Shown here: piece after piece, positions 40,475 to 48,039 of the stretch | How the letters are laid out: each line of letters opens with the position of its first letter | How positions within the stretch are numbered: position 1 is the stretch's first letter | Assembly (NCBI GenBank): GCA_038205115.1 | Contig: JBBRCE010000002.1 | Span: forward strand, 1-64,000 | Direction: 5' to 3' | DNA from: JBBRCE01 sp038205115 | GTDB taxonomy: Bacteria; Planctomycetota; Planctomycetia; Pirellulales; JBBRCE01 | DNA length: 64,000 bases | Notes under the pieces: generated by a model | Told to the model about the DNA's origin: nothing | Seen by the model: the letters and a program-made list of their open reading frames with translations, nothing else | Database searches by the model: none | Program-made: the position numbers and the translations under genes

Positions 40475-42655
40475 TCAGATGCGATCCAGGCTGTCGATCC
40501 AGCGGCCGATATCCGTCAGTTCCGCGGCGGACATTGCGCGCGGCGTTTCACCCAGTTCGAGTCTGGTGACCGGATACTTCAGTTCGCGTAGCGACTTGAT
40601 GAGCGTATCGAGCGAATTCAGCACCGACGCCTTTTTGCTGGCGGCCATGACGATGGCCAGCCGATTGACCGGATCGTTGGCCGGCGGTTTGGCGCGGGCA
40701 GTCAATCCGCCATCCACCGAGATCACGCCGCGGACTAAGTCTCGCTGTGTGAAGGCCAGCAGCAAGGCCAGCGTTCCGCCGCCCTCTTGGCCCGCGACCA
40801 CCACGCGGGCGCGGTCGACGTTGTATCGCAAAATGACATCGTCCATGGCTTTGCGAATGAATTCCGCCTCGGTCCGTTGCCATTTGGCCGGATCGCCCGA
40901 CGCCGGGGCCAGCAGAATCAAGTCGTGACGCGCGCAAACGTCCTTCCAGCGATCGATGATTTCTTGCTCTTTGTAACTGTTGGGCGCATGCAGCCAGACC
41001 ACCAGGCCGTAAGGCACGCGCGGCGAATAGTTTTCCGGCACATACGCCACGCAGGCGTTGGGAAACTCGGGCAACTTGACCGGCACTTTGCCAACCGGCG
41101 TTTTCAGCCCCGCGGGTTTGGCCATCGCGGCATGCGCGGCCGGGAGTTCCAGCGGAATGTTTTCCGGCAACGTGCCGAGCTGGACGTCCGCGGTTTGCGT
41201 CTGGCCGTCGTGGGTAAACTCAATTTTGATCGATTGCCCGGGCGAGAAATTGGCAATTTGTTCGCGCAAGCTCTGTGCCGAAACGATCTTTTTGCCTTCG
41301 CAGGCGATCAGTCGGTCGCCCGGTTTGACGCCGGCTTTATCCGCAGGGCTGCCGGGATAAACGTAACGCACGCCCACGCTAGCCGTAACAGTGGTTTTTT
41401 TATCGTCCGTGTTTTTTTCGGCTGCGTTTTTATCGCTTTCGCCTTTTTCGTTCGGGTCTAAGGGCGGTTCGCCGTCATTTGATTTTTCGGCAGATTTATG
41501 ACTCGATTCATCGCTCGCCTTTTCACTCGCCTCATCGTTCGACTTTTCTTCGGTTTGATCGGACGTTGCATCGCGGAGCGGCAAAATCCCGAGCAGCGGA
41601 TGCTGGTAGGCGGGCAGTTTGGCCACCAATTCCAGATCTTTGGCAATTCGCTGCTTGCCGCGGAGCACGACGACGTTGATTTTTTCGCCGGCGTAGCGAT
41701 GCGAGGACTGATGCTTGAGTTGGGCCTGGCTGGCCACGGCCTGCCCATCGACTTCCACGATTTGATCGCCGGCCTTAAAGCCGGCCTGTTGCGCCGGCGA
41801 TTTCGGCTGGCAAGCGGCGATCACGGCCGGCTCGGCGTAAAAATCGGCCTCGCGCAAACTGACGCCGAGCAAGCCTGGAAATTGATTTTTGCCCTCTTTC
41901 AGCTTGGGCAACACGTTAAGAATTTGTTGCAGCGGCACCGCGAAACCAATGCCGGAATCGTACCACTCGACGCCGGCGCCTTCGTCGCCGCCTTCGGTCG
42001 AAAGCGGCGTCAGCAAGCCCAGCACGCGGCCGCGAATATCGATCAGCGGACCGCCATAATTGGCGGGCGAAATCTTGGCGTCGGTCTGAACCGCCTTACC
42101 CCAGATGCGATTCACGGCGCTGACGATCCCAACCGACAAGTTAGGCTTGTTGGTTTCGTATGTCCGCCCGATGGCTACCGCCCACTGGCCGACTTGCACT
42201 TCTTTTTGCGGCGCGGCTTCCACCGTGGTCAGCGTTTTGTCCGTGGCGACTTTGAGCAGCACCAGTTGCCGGCTGTGATCCGTGGCTATCAGCTTGGCTG
42301 CCACGCGCGAGCCGTCGGCCAGCGTCACTAAAATGGACGCCGGCTTCTGCGCGAAATTGAAACTGCTGGTGATAATGTCGCCATCGGCGGAAACGACCAA
42401 GCCCGTGGTGGGCCCCATGGCGGCCAGCACGCTGCCGACATTCTCGGATGCGCCCAGGGTTTCGATTCGCACCACGGCCGGCGCAACTTTGGCGACGGCC
42501 GCTCGAAACGCGCGTTCTTCACGCACTTCGATCCCTTCATCGTCCGCCGCGCGCAGCACGCGGGGCGGAGCAACGAGGCTGTCGGTCGTCGCACAGGCCA
42601 AAGCGAGAAATAACAACCAGGCTTGGCGACGCAAAAAAATTGACATGAATTTCAT
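40475..42655 (-). CDS. HtrA-like pseudoprotease with PDZ domains and degenerate hydrolase domain
   Basis: A 726-residue secreted protein. A trypsin-like domain (about 45-250) has lost all three catalytic residues: Phe99 replaces His, Gln130 replaces Asp and Tyr200 replaces Ser (motif PANYGGPL). Two PDZ domains (about 262-345 and 425-495) flank a Ser/Glu/Lys-rich acidic linker (about 365-420). The C-terminus (about 530-726) is alpha/beta-hydrolase-like, but its nucleophile elbow reads G-Q-E-G-G, with Glu624 in place of Ser. It therefore seems to be a substrate-binding protein with no evident enzyme activity. It is the last of three tandem HtrA-like genes. Confidence 0.8.
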   Translation of the reverse strand: MKFMSIFLRRQAWLLFLALACATTDSLVAPPRVLRAADDEGIEVREERAFRAAVAKVAPAVVRIETLGASENVGSVLAAMGPTTGLVVSADGDIITSSFNFAQKPASILVTLADGSRVAAKLIATDHSRQLVLLKVATDKTLTTVEAAPQKEVQVGQWAVAIGRTYETNKPNLSVGIVSAVNRIWGKAVQTDAKISPANYGGPLIDIRGRVLGLLTPLSTEGGDEGAGVEWYDSGIGFAVPLQQILNVLPKLKEGKNQFPGLLGVSLREADFYAEPAVIAACQPKSPAQQAGFKAGDQIVEVDGQAVASQAQLKHQSSHRYAGEKINVVVLRGKQRIAKDLELVAKLPAYQHPLLGILPLRDATSDQTEEKSNDEASEKASDESSHKSAEKSNDGEPPLDPNEKGESDKNAAEKNTDDKKTTVTASVGVRYVYPGSPADKAGVKPGDRLIACEGKKIVSAQSLREQIANFSPGQSIKIEFTHDGQTQTADVQLGTLPENIPLELPAAHAAMAKPAGLKTPVGKVPVKLPEFPNACVAYVPENYSPRVPYGLVVWLHAPNSYKEQEIIDRWKDVCARHDLILLAPASGDPAKWQRTEAEFIRKAMDDVILRYNVDRARVVVAGQEGGGTLALLLAFTQRDLVRGVISVDGGLTARAKPPANDPVNRLAIVMAASKKASVLNSLDTLIKSLRELKYPVTRLELGETPRAMSAAELTDIGRWIDSLDRI

Positions 42656-42717
42656 TCAGGCAGGAAACCAGCGGAAAGGGGGCGCGGTACGACTACGGAT
42701 CGCGGGCGACTCGGCGA

Positions 42718-43818
42718 TTATCGCTCGTCGCGGTCGTCCTCGCTACGGCGGGCCGGCTTTTCCGACCGTGGCTCGTCACTGGCCGGCGCTTGTAACGTAA
42801 ATTCCATCAGTTGGCCGTCACGCATGACCGTCAACCGAATGGCTTCGTCGCGTTCGATCCGCAGCATTTCCGCCCGCAGCGATTTACTGTTTTGTACGAG
42901 TTGATTATCCAAAAACACGATCAAGTCGTCGGTTCGCAAACCGGCTTTGGCGGCCGGCGAGTCACCGTAGACCTGGTCGATGAAGGGCGGCGCGCGCTCC
43001 AGGCCAGTGTTCACCAAATTCAAACCCAGCATCGACAATTCCAGCGGATCCTTGGCCTTTTTGGCTTGCGAGTCCGCTCGCGGGCGAACTTTGCCGGCGC
43101 GAATTTCGTTGACGGCCTCCCGCAGTTCATTGATGGGCACCGCGTAATTCAGCCAAGTATTGTTGCGGGCGTTTTTGAGTTCCTTGCCCAGCATGGCAAT
43201 CAGTTCGCCGTGCAAGTTGGTCAGCGCGCCGCCCGCCGCGCCAGGGTTGTTGGTCATGGCGTCGACCACGTACACCGGGCCTTGGTAAGGCGTCTCGTAC
43301 ACGCCGCGACGCGCTTCGAGCTTGGTTTGAATCGAAAGAATACCGTGCAGCACGCTGGCCGCCTCGTCACCGGTGGCCACGCCAAACAAGTTGCTGAACG
43401 CCAGCACGCGGCTGCCTTCTTCCGGCGTGGCCGTTTTTGCCAACTCGAAAAACGGCAACTCCTTGGCATCGATTTTCAAAACGGCCAACTCCAACTTGGG
43501 ATCGATGCCTTTGAGTTCCGCTTTGAACTTGCGGCCATCGTTCAAGATCACATTCACCACGTCGCTATCCAGCACGTAGCTCCAAGCGGTCAGCACAAAT
43601 CCATCGGCCGAGATCAAAAAGCCGCTCTGATAATGCGCCATGCCATTGAAACCGCCGGCGCCGTAGATCTTCACAATCTTGGGCTGAACCTGGGCAATCA
43701 CGGGCGCAAACGACGTGGCCGCACTGGCTGAACCGCCGACCAACAGCGCCATCGCCGACGTCAACAGAACTGCGGCGGCAAGCGAAGGTCCACGGAACGT
43801 CGTCGGCAATAAATTCAT
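42718..43818 (-). CDS. HtrA-like pseudoprotease with PDZ domain
   Basis: A 366-residue protein with a signal peptide (about 1-33), a trypsin-like domain and one PDZ domain (about 265-345). Triad residues are lost: Ser80 at the His position (VLTAWSYV), Glu110 at the Asp position (KLELAVLK) and Ala195 at the Ser position (NPGAAGGAL). The fold is otherwise recognisable, so the protein probably binds substrate or peptide without cutting it. A Ser/Arg/Asp-rich tail closes the chain. It lies 22 bases after the intact paralogue and 63 before the larger pseudoprotease. Confidence 0.85.
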   Translation of the reverse strand: MNLLPTTFRGPSLAAAVLLTSAMALLVGGSASAATSFAPVIAQVQPKIVKIYGAGGFNGMAHYQSGFLISADGFVLTAWSYVLDSDVVNVILNDGRKFKAELKGIDPKLELAVLKIDAKELPFFELAKTATPEEGSRVLAFSNLFGVATGDEAASVLHGILSIQTKLEARRGVYETPYQGPVYVVDAMTNNPGAAGGALTNLHGELIAMLGKELKNARNNTWLNYAVPINELREAVNEIRAGKVRPRADSQAKKAKDPLELSMLGLNLVNTGLERAPPFIDQVYGDSPAAKAGLRTDDLIVFLDNQLVQNSKSLRAEMLRIERDEAIRLTVMRDGQLMEFTLQAPASDEPRSEKPARRSEDDRDER

Positions 43819-43839
43819 GGCTGGTTCATTCCTGGCGGT

Positions 43840-45678
43840 TTAGGTGCCTTCGTTTTCGGCCATTTCGAATTTCTTCAGCGCGAAGATCCCAAACAGTTGA
43901 TCTCCGTGCCGCACCTCCATGCGATACGGTACTTTTCTGCCAGCTTCCGTGCGGTAATCGCCAAAATAAATTTCGCACGGATCGACATTGTCGTCCGGAA
44001 ACAGTTCCACGGCTAACAGCAAGCCCGAATGCGGGTCGAGGTAGAAGCGGGCTTCCACCGCGCCTTGCGTAACGATCAGCACATCCGCCAATTGATCGAA
44101 CATCGGCACGGGCGCGGTCCCCAGGTAGTAAGCCTGATCGAACTTGCCGCTGCCACCGACCAGCAGTTTTTTCCACATGTGTAGGCCGGCCAGCATGCCG
44201 CCGCTGGCCGGCGGGTTCAGCACCGCGTCCAGCGACTGAGTGACGTCAATTTTGGTCAGGCCAACAGGCAATTCGCAGGTGGCTTCTTTGGCGCCCAACC
44301 GGATACTGACGGGCGAGTGGTCGGCCGCTTCGCCGCTGAGTGTCCAGGTTCCGCTGACACGGCCGAATTCACCATGCCCGGCCACGGCCTTGGCAAGCCG
44401 GGCTTGATTGAGCTTATTGAAGAAATAGTTGGCGTAGCCGGTCTTGGCTTCGAAGTGATCTTTGACAATCTGCGGCAGCGATGCCTTTTTGTGCGGCGAA
44501 GGCAGCTTGGACTTCTTGGGTTTGCCTTTGGGGCCGGGCAGCGGCAGTGGCAGTGGCAGTTTGGGCCGGGGCGATTCACCGGGTTGGGGCGCGGGCTGCT
44601 CTTTGGGTTCTTCCGGCGCTGGCGGTTCTTCGCCTTCTTCCGGCTCGTTGGTGAGCGCAATCAGTTCGGCCTCACGATGCACGCCGGCCAGTCGCACCAG
44701 CACGTCGTACTGTTTGCCTTGATGCCGGTAGCTGAGCGGCACTCGCCAATCTTTGGGAAAGATGCCGAGCAAGTTTTTTAGCGTGTTGGTGGTGCGAATG
44801 GGCCGACTGGCGAAGCTGATGATTTCGTCGTCGTAGCGCAGGCCGCGACGGTAAGCGTCGGAATCTTCGATAATGTCCGTAACAACGACGCGGCCTTCGT
44901 CCGACGTGCCAACCCGCGCGCCGAGCGTGGCATGATCGACAATCCGACCGCTCTTCAGGTAGCCGAGAAAATTTTTGATTTGATTGATCGAGATCGCGTA
45001 GCCGACGCCCACGTTGACCCGCCCGCGTTTTTCGAACGAGCCGCGGCCATTGATGCCAATCAACTGGCCTTGCGCGTTGAACAGCGGGCCGCCGGAGTTG
45101 CCAGGGTTAATTGCGGCATCGACTTGCAGGCAGTCCGAGTATTCCAGCAACGTGCCAGCTGGATATTGATAGCGATGCACTCCGGAAACAATGCCGTAAC
45201 TGAGCGTGGGATGAAAGTCCGTGGCCAGCAAAAACGGGTTGCCCATGGCAAAGCACGAGTCGCCGACGCGCATGGCGTCGCTATCGGCCAGTTCGGCCAC
45301 CGGAAAATCGTCGCGGCCCAGTAGTTTGATCATGGCCACATCGCCGGTTGGATCCAGGCCGACAATCACGGCGTCATAAACTTTGCCGTCGGCCATGCCG
45401 CACTTCATGCCGGTGCCGGCCGGCTTGGTGACGTGAAAGTTCGAAAGCGCATATCCGTCGGGCGAGATGACCACGCCTGAGCCACCGCCCATGCCGCCCT
45501 GCACGAAGATGCAGACGACGGCTGGCGTGGCTTTTTTGACGGCTGCGATCCGCTCGGCTTCTGCCTGTAAGACGCTGGAATCAACATCATCAGCGTACAT
45601 TGGCGGCGTAGCGGCGAGCAGCGCCGCAAGGCTCAACAACCAACCGACAAACGCCGCGCTTTGCCTGCGAGCTGTCAT
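43840..45678 (-). CDS. HtrA-like serine protease with PDZ domain, intact triad
   Basis: A 612-residue secreted protein. After the signal peptide (about 1-29) comes a trypsin-like domain with a complete triad: His82 (SNFHVTKP), Asp113 (TGDVAMIKL) and Ser195 (NPGNSGGPL). A PDZ domain (about 250-330) follows, then a Pro/Glu/Lys-rich linker (about 345-400) and a unique beta-rich C-terminal domain (about 410-612). It is probably a periplasmic quality-control protease. Start and stop are coupled by ATGA to the NPCBM-like gene upstream. It is the only active-looking member of the three paralogues. Confidence 0.9.
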   Translation of the reverse strand: MTARRQSAAFVGWLLSLAALLAATPPMYADDVDSSVLQAEAERIAAVKKATPAVVCIFVQGGMGGGSGVVISPDGYALSNFHVTKPAGTGMKCGMADGKVYDAVIVGLDPTGDVAMIKLLGRDDFPVAELADSDAMRVGDSCFAMGNPFLLATDFHPTLSYGIVSGVHRYQYPAGTLLEYSDCLQVDAAINPGNSGGPLFNAQGQLIGINGRGSFEKRGRVNVGVGYAISINQIKNFLGYLKSGRIVDHATLGARVGTSDEGRVVVTDIIEDSDAYRRGLRYDDEIISFASRPIRTTNTLKNLLGIFPKDWRVPLSYRHQGKQYDVLVRLAGVHREAELIALTNEPEEGEEPPAPEEPKEQPAPQPGESPRPKLPLPLPLPGPKGKPKKSKLPSPHKKASLPQIVKDHFEAKTGYANYFFNKLNQARLAKAVAGHGEFGRVSGTWTLSGEAADHSPVSIRLGAKEATCELPVGLTKIDVTQSLDAVLNPPASGGMLAGLHMWKKLLVGGSGKFDQAYYLGTAPVPMFDQLADVLIVTQGAVEARFYLDPHSGLLLAVELFPDDNVDPCEIYFGDYRTEAGRKVPYRMEVRHGDQLFGIFALKKFEMAENEGT

Positions 45679-46910
45679 TTCATGATCCTTGCATCGCAGA
45701 AGTCCAGATGATCGGCCGCGTCTTGGTCTTCGCCAAAGTCGACCACAATTTTTAAGCGCCGTGCGCCGGCCAGATTCAATTCCAGATCGCGCGGTTTGTC
45801 GGCACCGGAAATGGGCTCGTCGAAAAGTTTCTGCTCGTCGGCAAAGATTTGCAATCGCACGCGGCCGCCATCGCGGACAGCGTCGTCGATGCCAACCACG
45901 GCTTTCAACACCCGCGACTTGGCCGGAATTTTGAAGACCGTCGTGGATTGCGAATACAACTGCAAGCCCTTGGCGTAAGGCGTGCCGCCCAGCCGCAACT
46001 GCCCGTCTTGCGCCTGATTCTGCCGCGGCCGATAAAACCGGGCCAGCGCCGGCGGAGACTTGCTGGGATCGAAGTAGGCTTTCCAGTCCGACGACTCGAT
46101 CGGCATATCGCCCAAGAACATCAGCTTGCCAGCCGACAGGTCAATCTTACTGATTTGATTCATAGGGCGCGAAATCGTCGCGCCGCTGACGGTAACCACC
46201 GTGAGTTTGCCGCCGGCAAATCCGGCCACGAGCTTCAACTCCAGCGATTTGGCTTGCAGCCGCATGCCGGATGAATCTTCAACCGTGGCCAGCGGTTCGG
46301 GCGCTTCGCCCGAATTGCGGCGGGCAAAGACCAGCCCTGCAACCTTGGCGCGTTTGACAGGCACGGCATCGCCATCGAGCGTGAACCGTACGGCGTCGGC
46401 GTCGACGTCGCCGATCACGCCTTCCAAGAAGTCCAGGCTGTCTTTTTTGCGGACCGCAATCAGGTCCGAAACCGACTTGCCGGCCAGCACTTCGGTCCAT
46501 TGGCGCGTGTCTTGAGCCGGATCCGAAAAACGCACCGCGCGCAACGATTTGACCGGCAACTCGACCGACTCGCGCGCCATGCTGGTGAGCGTGGCCTGCG
46601 ATTTCACAACGCGAATATCCACGCCAACCAACGTTGAGCCATCCGTCAATTCCACCCACACGCTGGGCTTGTCGGCCGGATTTACGGCCGCGCCTTGGCC
46701 GACGTCAATCGCCAACAATTCCTTGAGGGGCACCGTTCGCTGTTCACCGGCGGCCGTGCTGAGGGTCACTTGCTGGTCGTCGATGGAGATCGGCGTGCCG
46801 CTCAGCGGCGCACCGCTGACCGTCCGCAACTCCGCGCCGGCGGCCGAGGCAATCATCAGCCATGACGCAAGCAGCAGCAGGGCGAATCTCAAGGTCGAGC
46901 AAGTTCGCAT
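45675..46910 (-). CDS. Secreted NPCBM-domain protein
   Basis: A 411-residue protein with a signal peptide (about 1-25). Beta-rich central parts carry repeated hydrophobic strands (about 30-290), and the C-terminal ~110 residues match an NPCBM domain (DGQLRLGGTPYAKGLQLYS, VVGIDDAVRDGGRVRLQIF), a carbohydrate-binding module. The ATG at 46910 was chosen because the signal peptide begins there, 4 bases after the upstream gene. Its stop overlaps the next start as ATGA. It may tether the operon's proteases to envelope glycans. Confidence 0.78.
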   Translation of the reverse strand: MRTCSTLRFALLLLASWLMIASAAGAELRTVSGAPLSGTPISIDDQQVTLSTAAGEQRTVPLKELLAIDVGQGAAVNPADKPSVWVELTDGSTLVGVDIRVVKSQATLTSMARESVELPVKSLRAVRFSDPAQDTRQWTEVLAGKSVSDLIAVRKKDSLDFLEGVIGDVDADAVRFTLDGDAVPVKRAKVAGLVFARRNSGEAPEPLATVEDSSGMRLQAKSLELKLVAGFAGGKLTVVTVSGATISRPMNQISKIDLSAGKLMFLGDMPIESSDWKAYFDPSKSPPALARFYRPRQNQAQDGQLRLGGTPYAKGLQLYSQSTTVFKIPAKSRVLKAVVGIDDAVRDGGRVRLQIFADEQKLFDEPISGADKPRDLELNLAGARRLKIVVDFGEDQDAADHLDFCDARIMK

Positions 46911-46914
46911 CACG

Positions 46915-48039
46915 TTATTTGTCTTCGCTTTCTTCGGCGGCCATTTTGCGAAAGTACTGCTCGATGATCTCACGGTAGTGTGAGGGAAATTCCTTGCCGA
47001 TCTGCTGCATGGCTTCTTCACGTTGTTTGGGAGGCAGGTCGCCCCAACCGCTCTTGTGGCCGATGTTCTTATTGGTGACTTCGCCGGGGCCTTTGAGCTC
47101 GCTGGGCTTGCTCTCGTTGGCGGGCTTGATTTTTCCGCCGGCGGGACTCTTGCTGGGCGATTGTTGCTGTTGCTGCTGTTGTTGTTTTTTTTCTAGTTCG
47201 TCGATCAGTTTGTCCAGCGAGGCGATGATGCCATCTTCTTCGCCGCGCACTTTTTGACCGGTGCGGCCCAAATCCAAGCGGCGCTTGACGTCGTCCATGC
47301 GTCGCGAAATATGGTCCAGCGATTCGTCTTTGAGCGCGATCAAATCTTTTTGCATCAGCTCGGCCATGGCCACGTAGCGCCGGGGCAATTCTTTTTGACG
47401 CTCCATCAATTTCGCCAGCGATTTCAGGCCTTCGTCTTTGTTGAGCAGGTAGTGATAGCCTACGCTTTGATAGAACAACAGCGAGGCCGGATCGACCACG
47501 TCGCCCGTTTGCAAGCCGTTGAGTTGCACGATGGATTCATCGTACAACCGCTCTTGCGCCAGCCAGCGCCCGTAAGCCAACCGCAAATTATTGCGGGCCA
47601 GCGGCGCGAGTTTTTCTTCACTCAGCACATCGTGCTTCGGCAGAACCACGCCGCGGCGCGGCTGAAAGCATTCTTGCACCAGGCTCTTGGCCGCCGGATG
47701 GCCCAAGGCAATGATCCGCGCCACATGCTCCAGCAAGTCGACACCGCCCGCGGTTTTATCGTTTGCGGGCCAGAGCGCGTCGGCCTGCTTCTGCTTGTCT
47801 TCGCGCAGGCTCTGGTCATCTTTGTATTGTTCGGCCAGCCAGGCAAAAATCTGATTCCGGACATCTTGCGCCGCGGGCGGCTGCCAGGATGCTTGCTTGG
47901 AAAACTCGTCGTCCGCGCCAGCCGAAGTGGCGGCGGTGGACGAGACGTCGGCCGCCAGCAGGCGACTCCAGGGCATAACGCCGAGTGCCAGCAGTAGCAG
48001 CAGAGAGCCTGTCAGGCGGGAAGGATGCGGATGGATCAT
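46915..48039 (-). CDS. Secreted helical protein with polyQ tract
   Basis: A 374-residue protein with a signal peptide (about 1-30) and a predominantly helical body. A run of nine Gln (KKQQQQQQQQQ region at about 285-295) is followed by a Ser/Pro/Lys linker and a helical C-terminus. No known domain is recognised. Its start (ATG 48039) overlaps the stop of the coiled-coil gene upstream by ATGA, so the two are translationally coupled. It probably acts as a structural partner of that protein. Confidence 0.7.
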   Translation of the reverse strand: MIHPHPSRLTGSLLLLLALGVMPWSRLLAADVSSTAATSAGADDEFSKQASWQPPAAQDVRNQIFAWLAEQYKDDQSLREDKQKQADALWPANDKTAGGVDLLEHVARIIALGHPAAKSLVQECFQPRRGVVLPKHDVLSEEKLAPLARNNLRLAYGRWLAQERLYDESIVQLNGLQTGDVVDPASLLFYQSVGYHYLLNKDEGLKSLAKLMERQKELPRRYVAMAELMQKDLIALKDESLDHISRRMDDVKRRLDLGRTGQKVRGEEDGIIASLDKLIDELEKKQQQQQQQQSPSKSPAGGKIKPANESKPSELKGPGEVTNKNIGHKSGWGDLPPKQREEAMQQIGKEFPSHYREIIEQYFRKMAAEESEDK

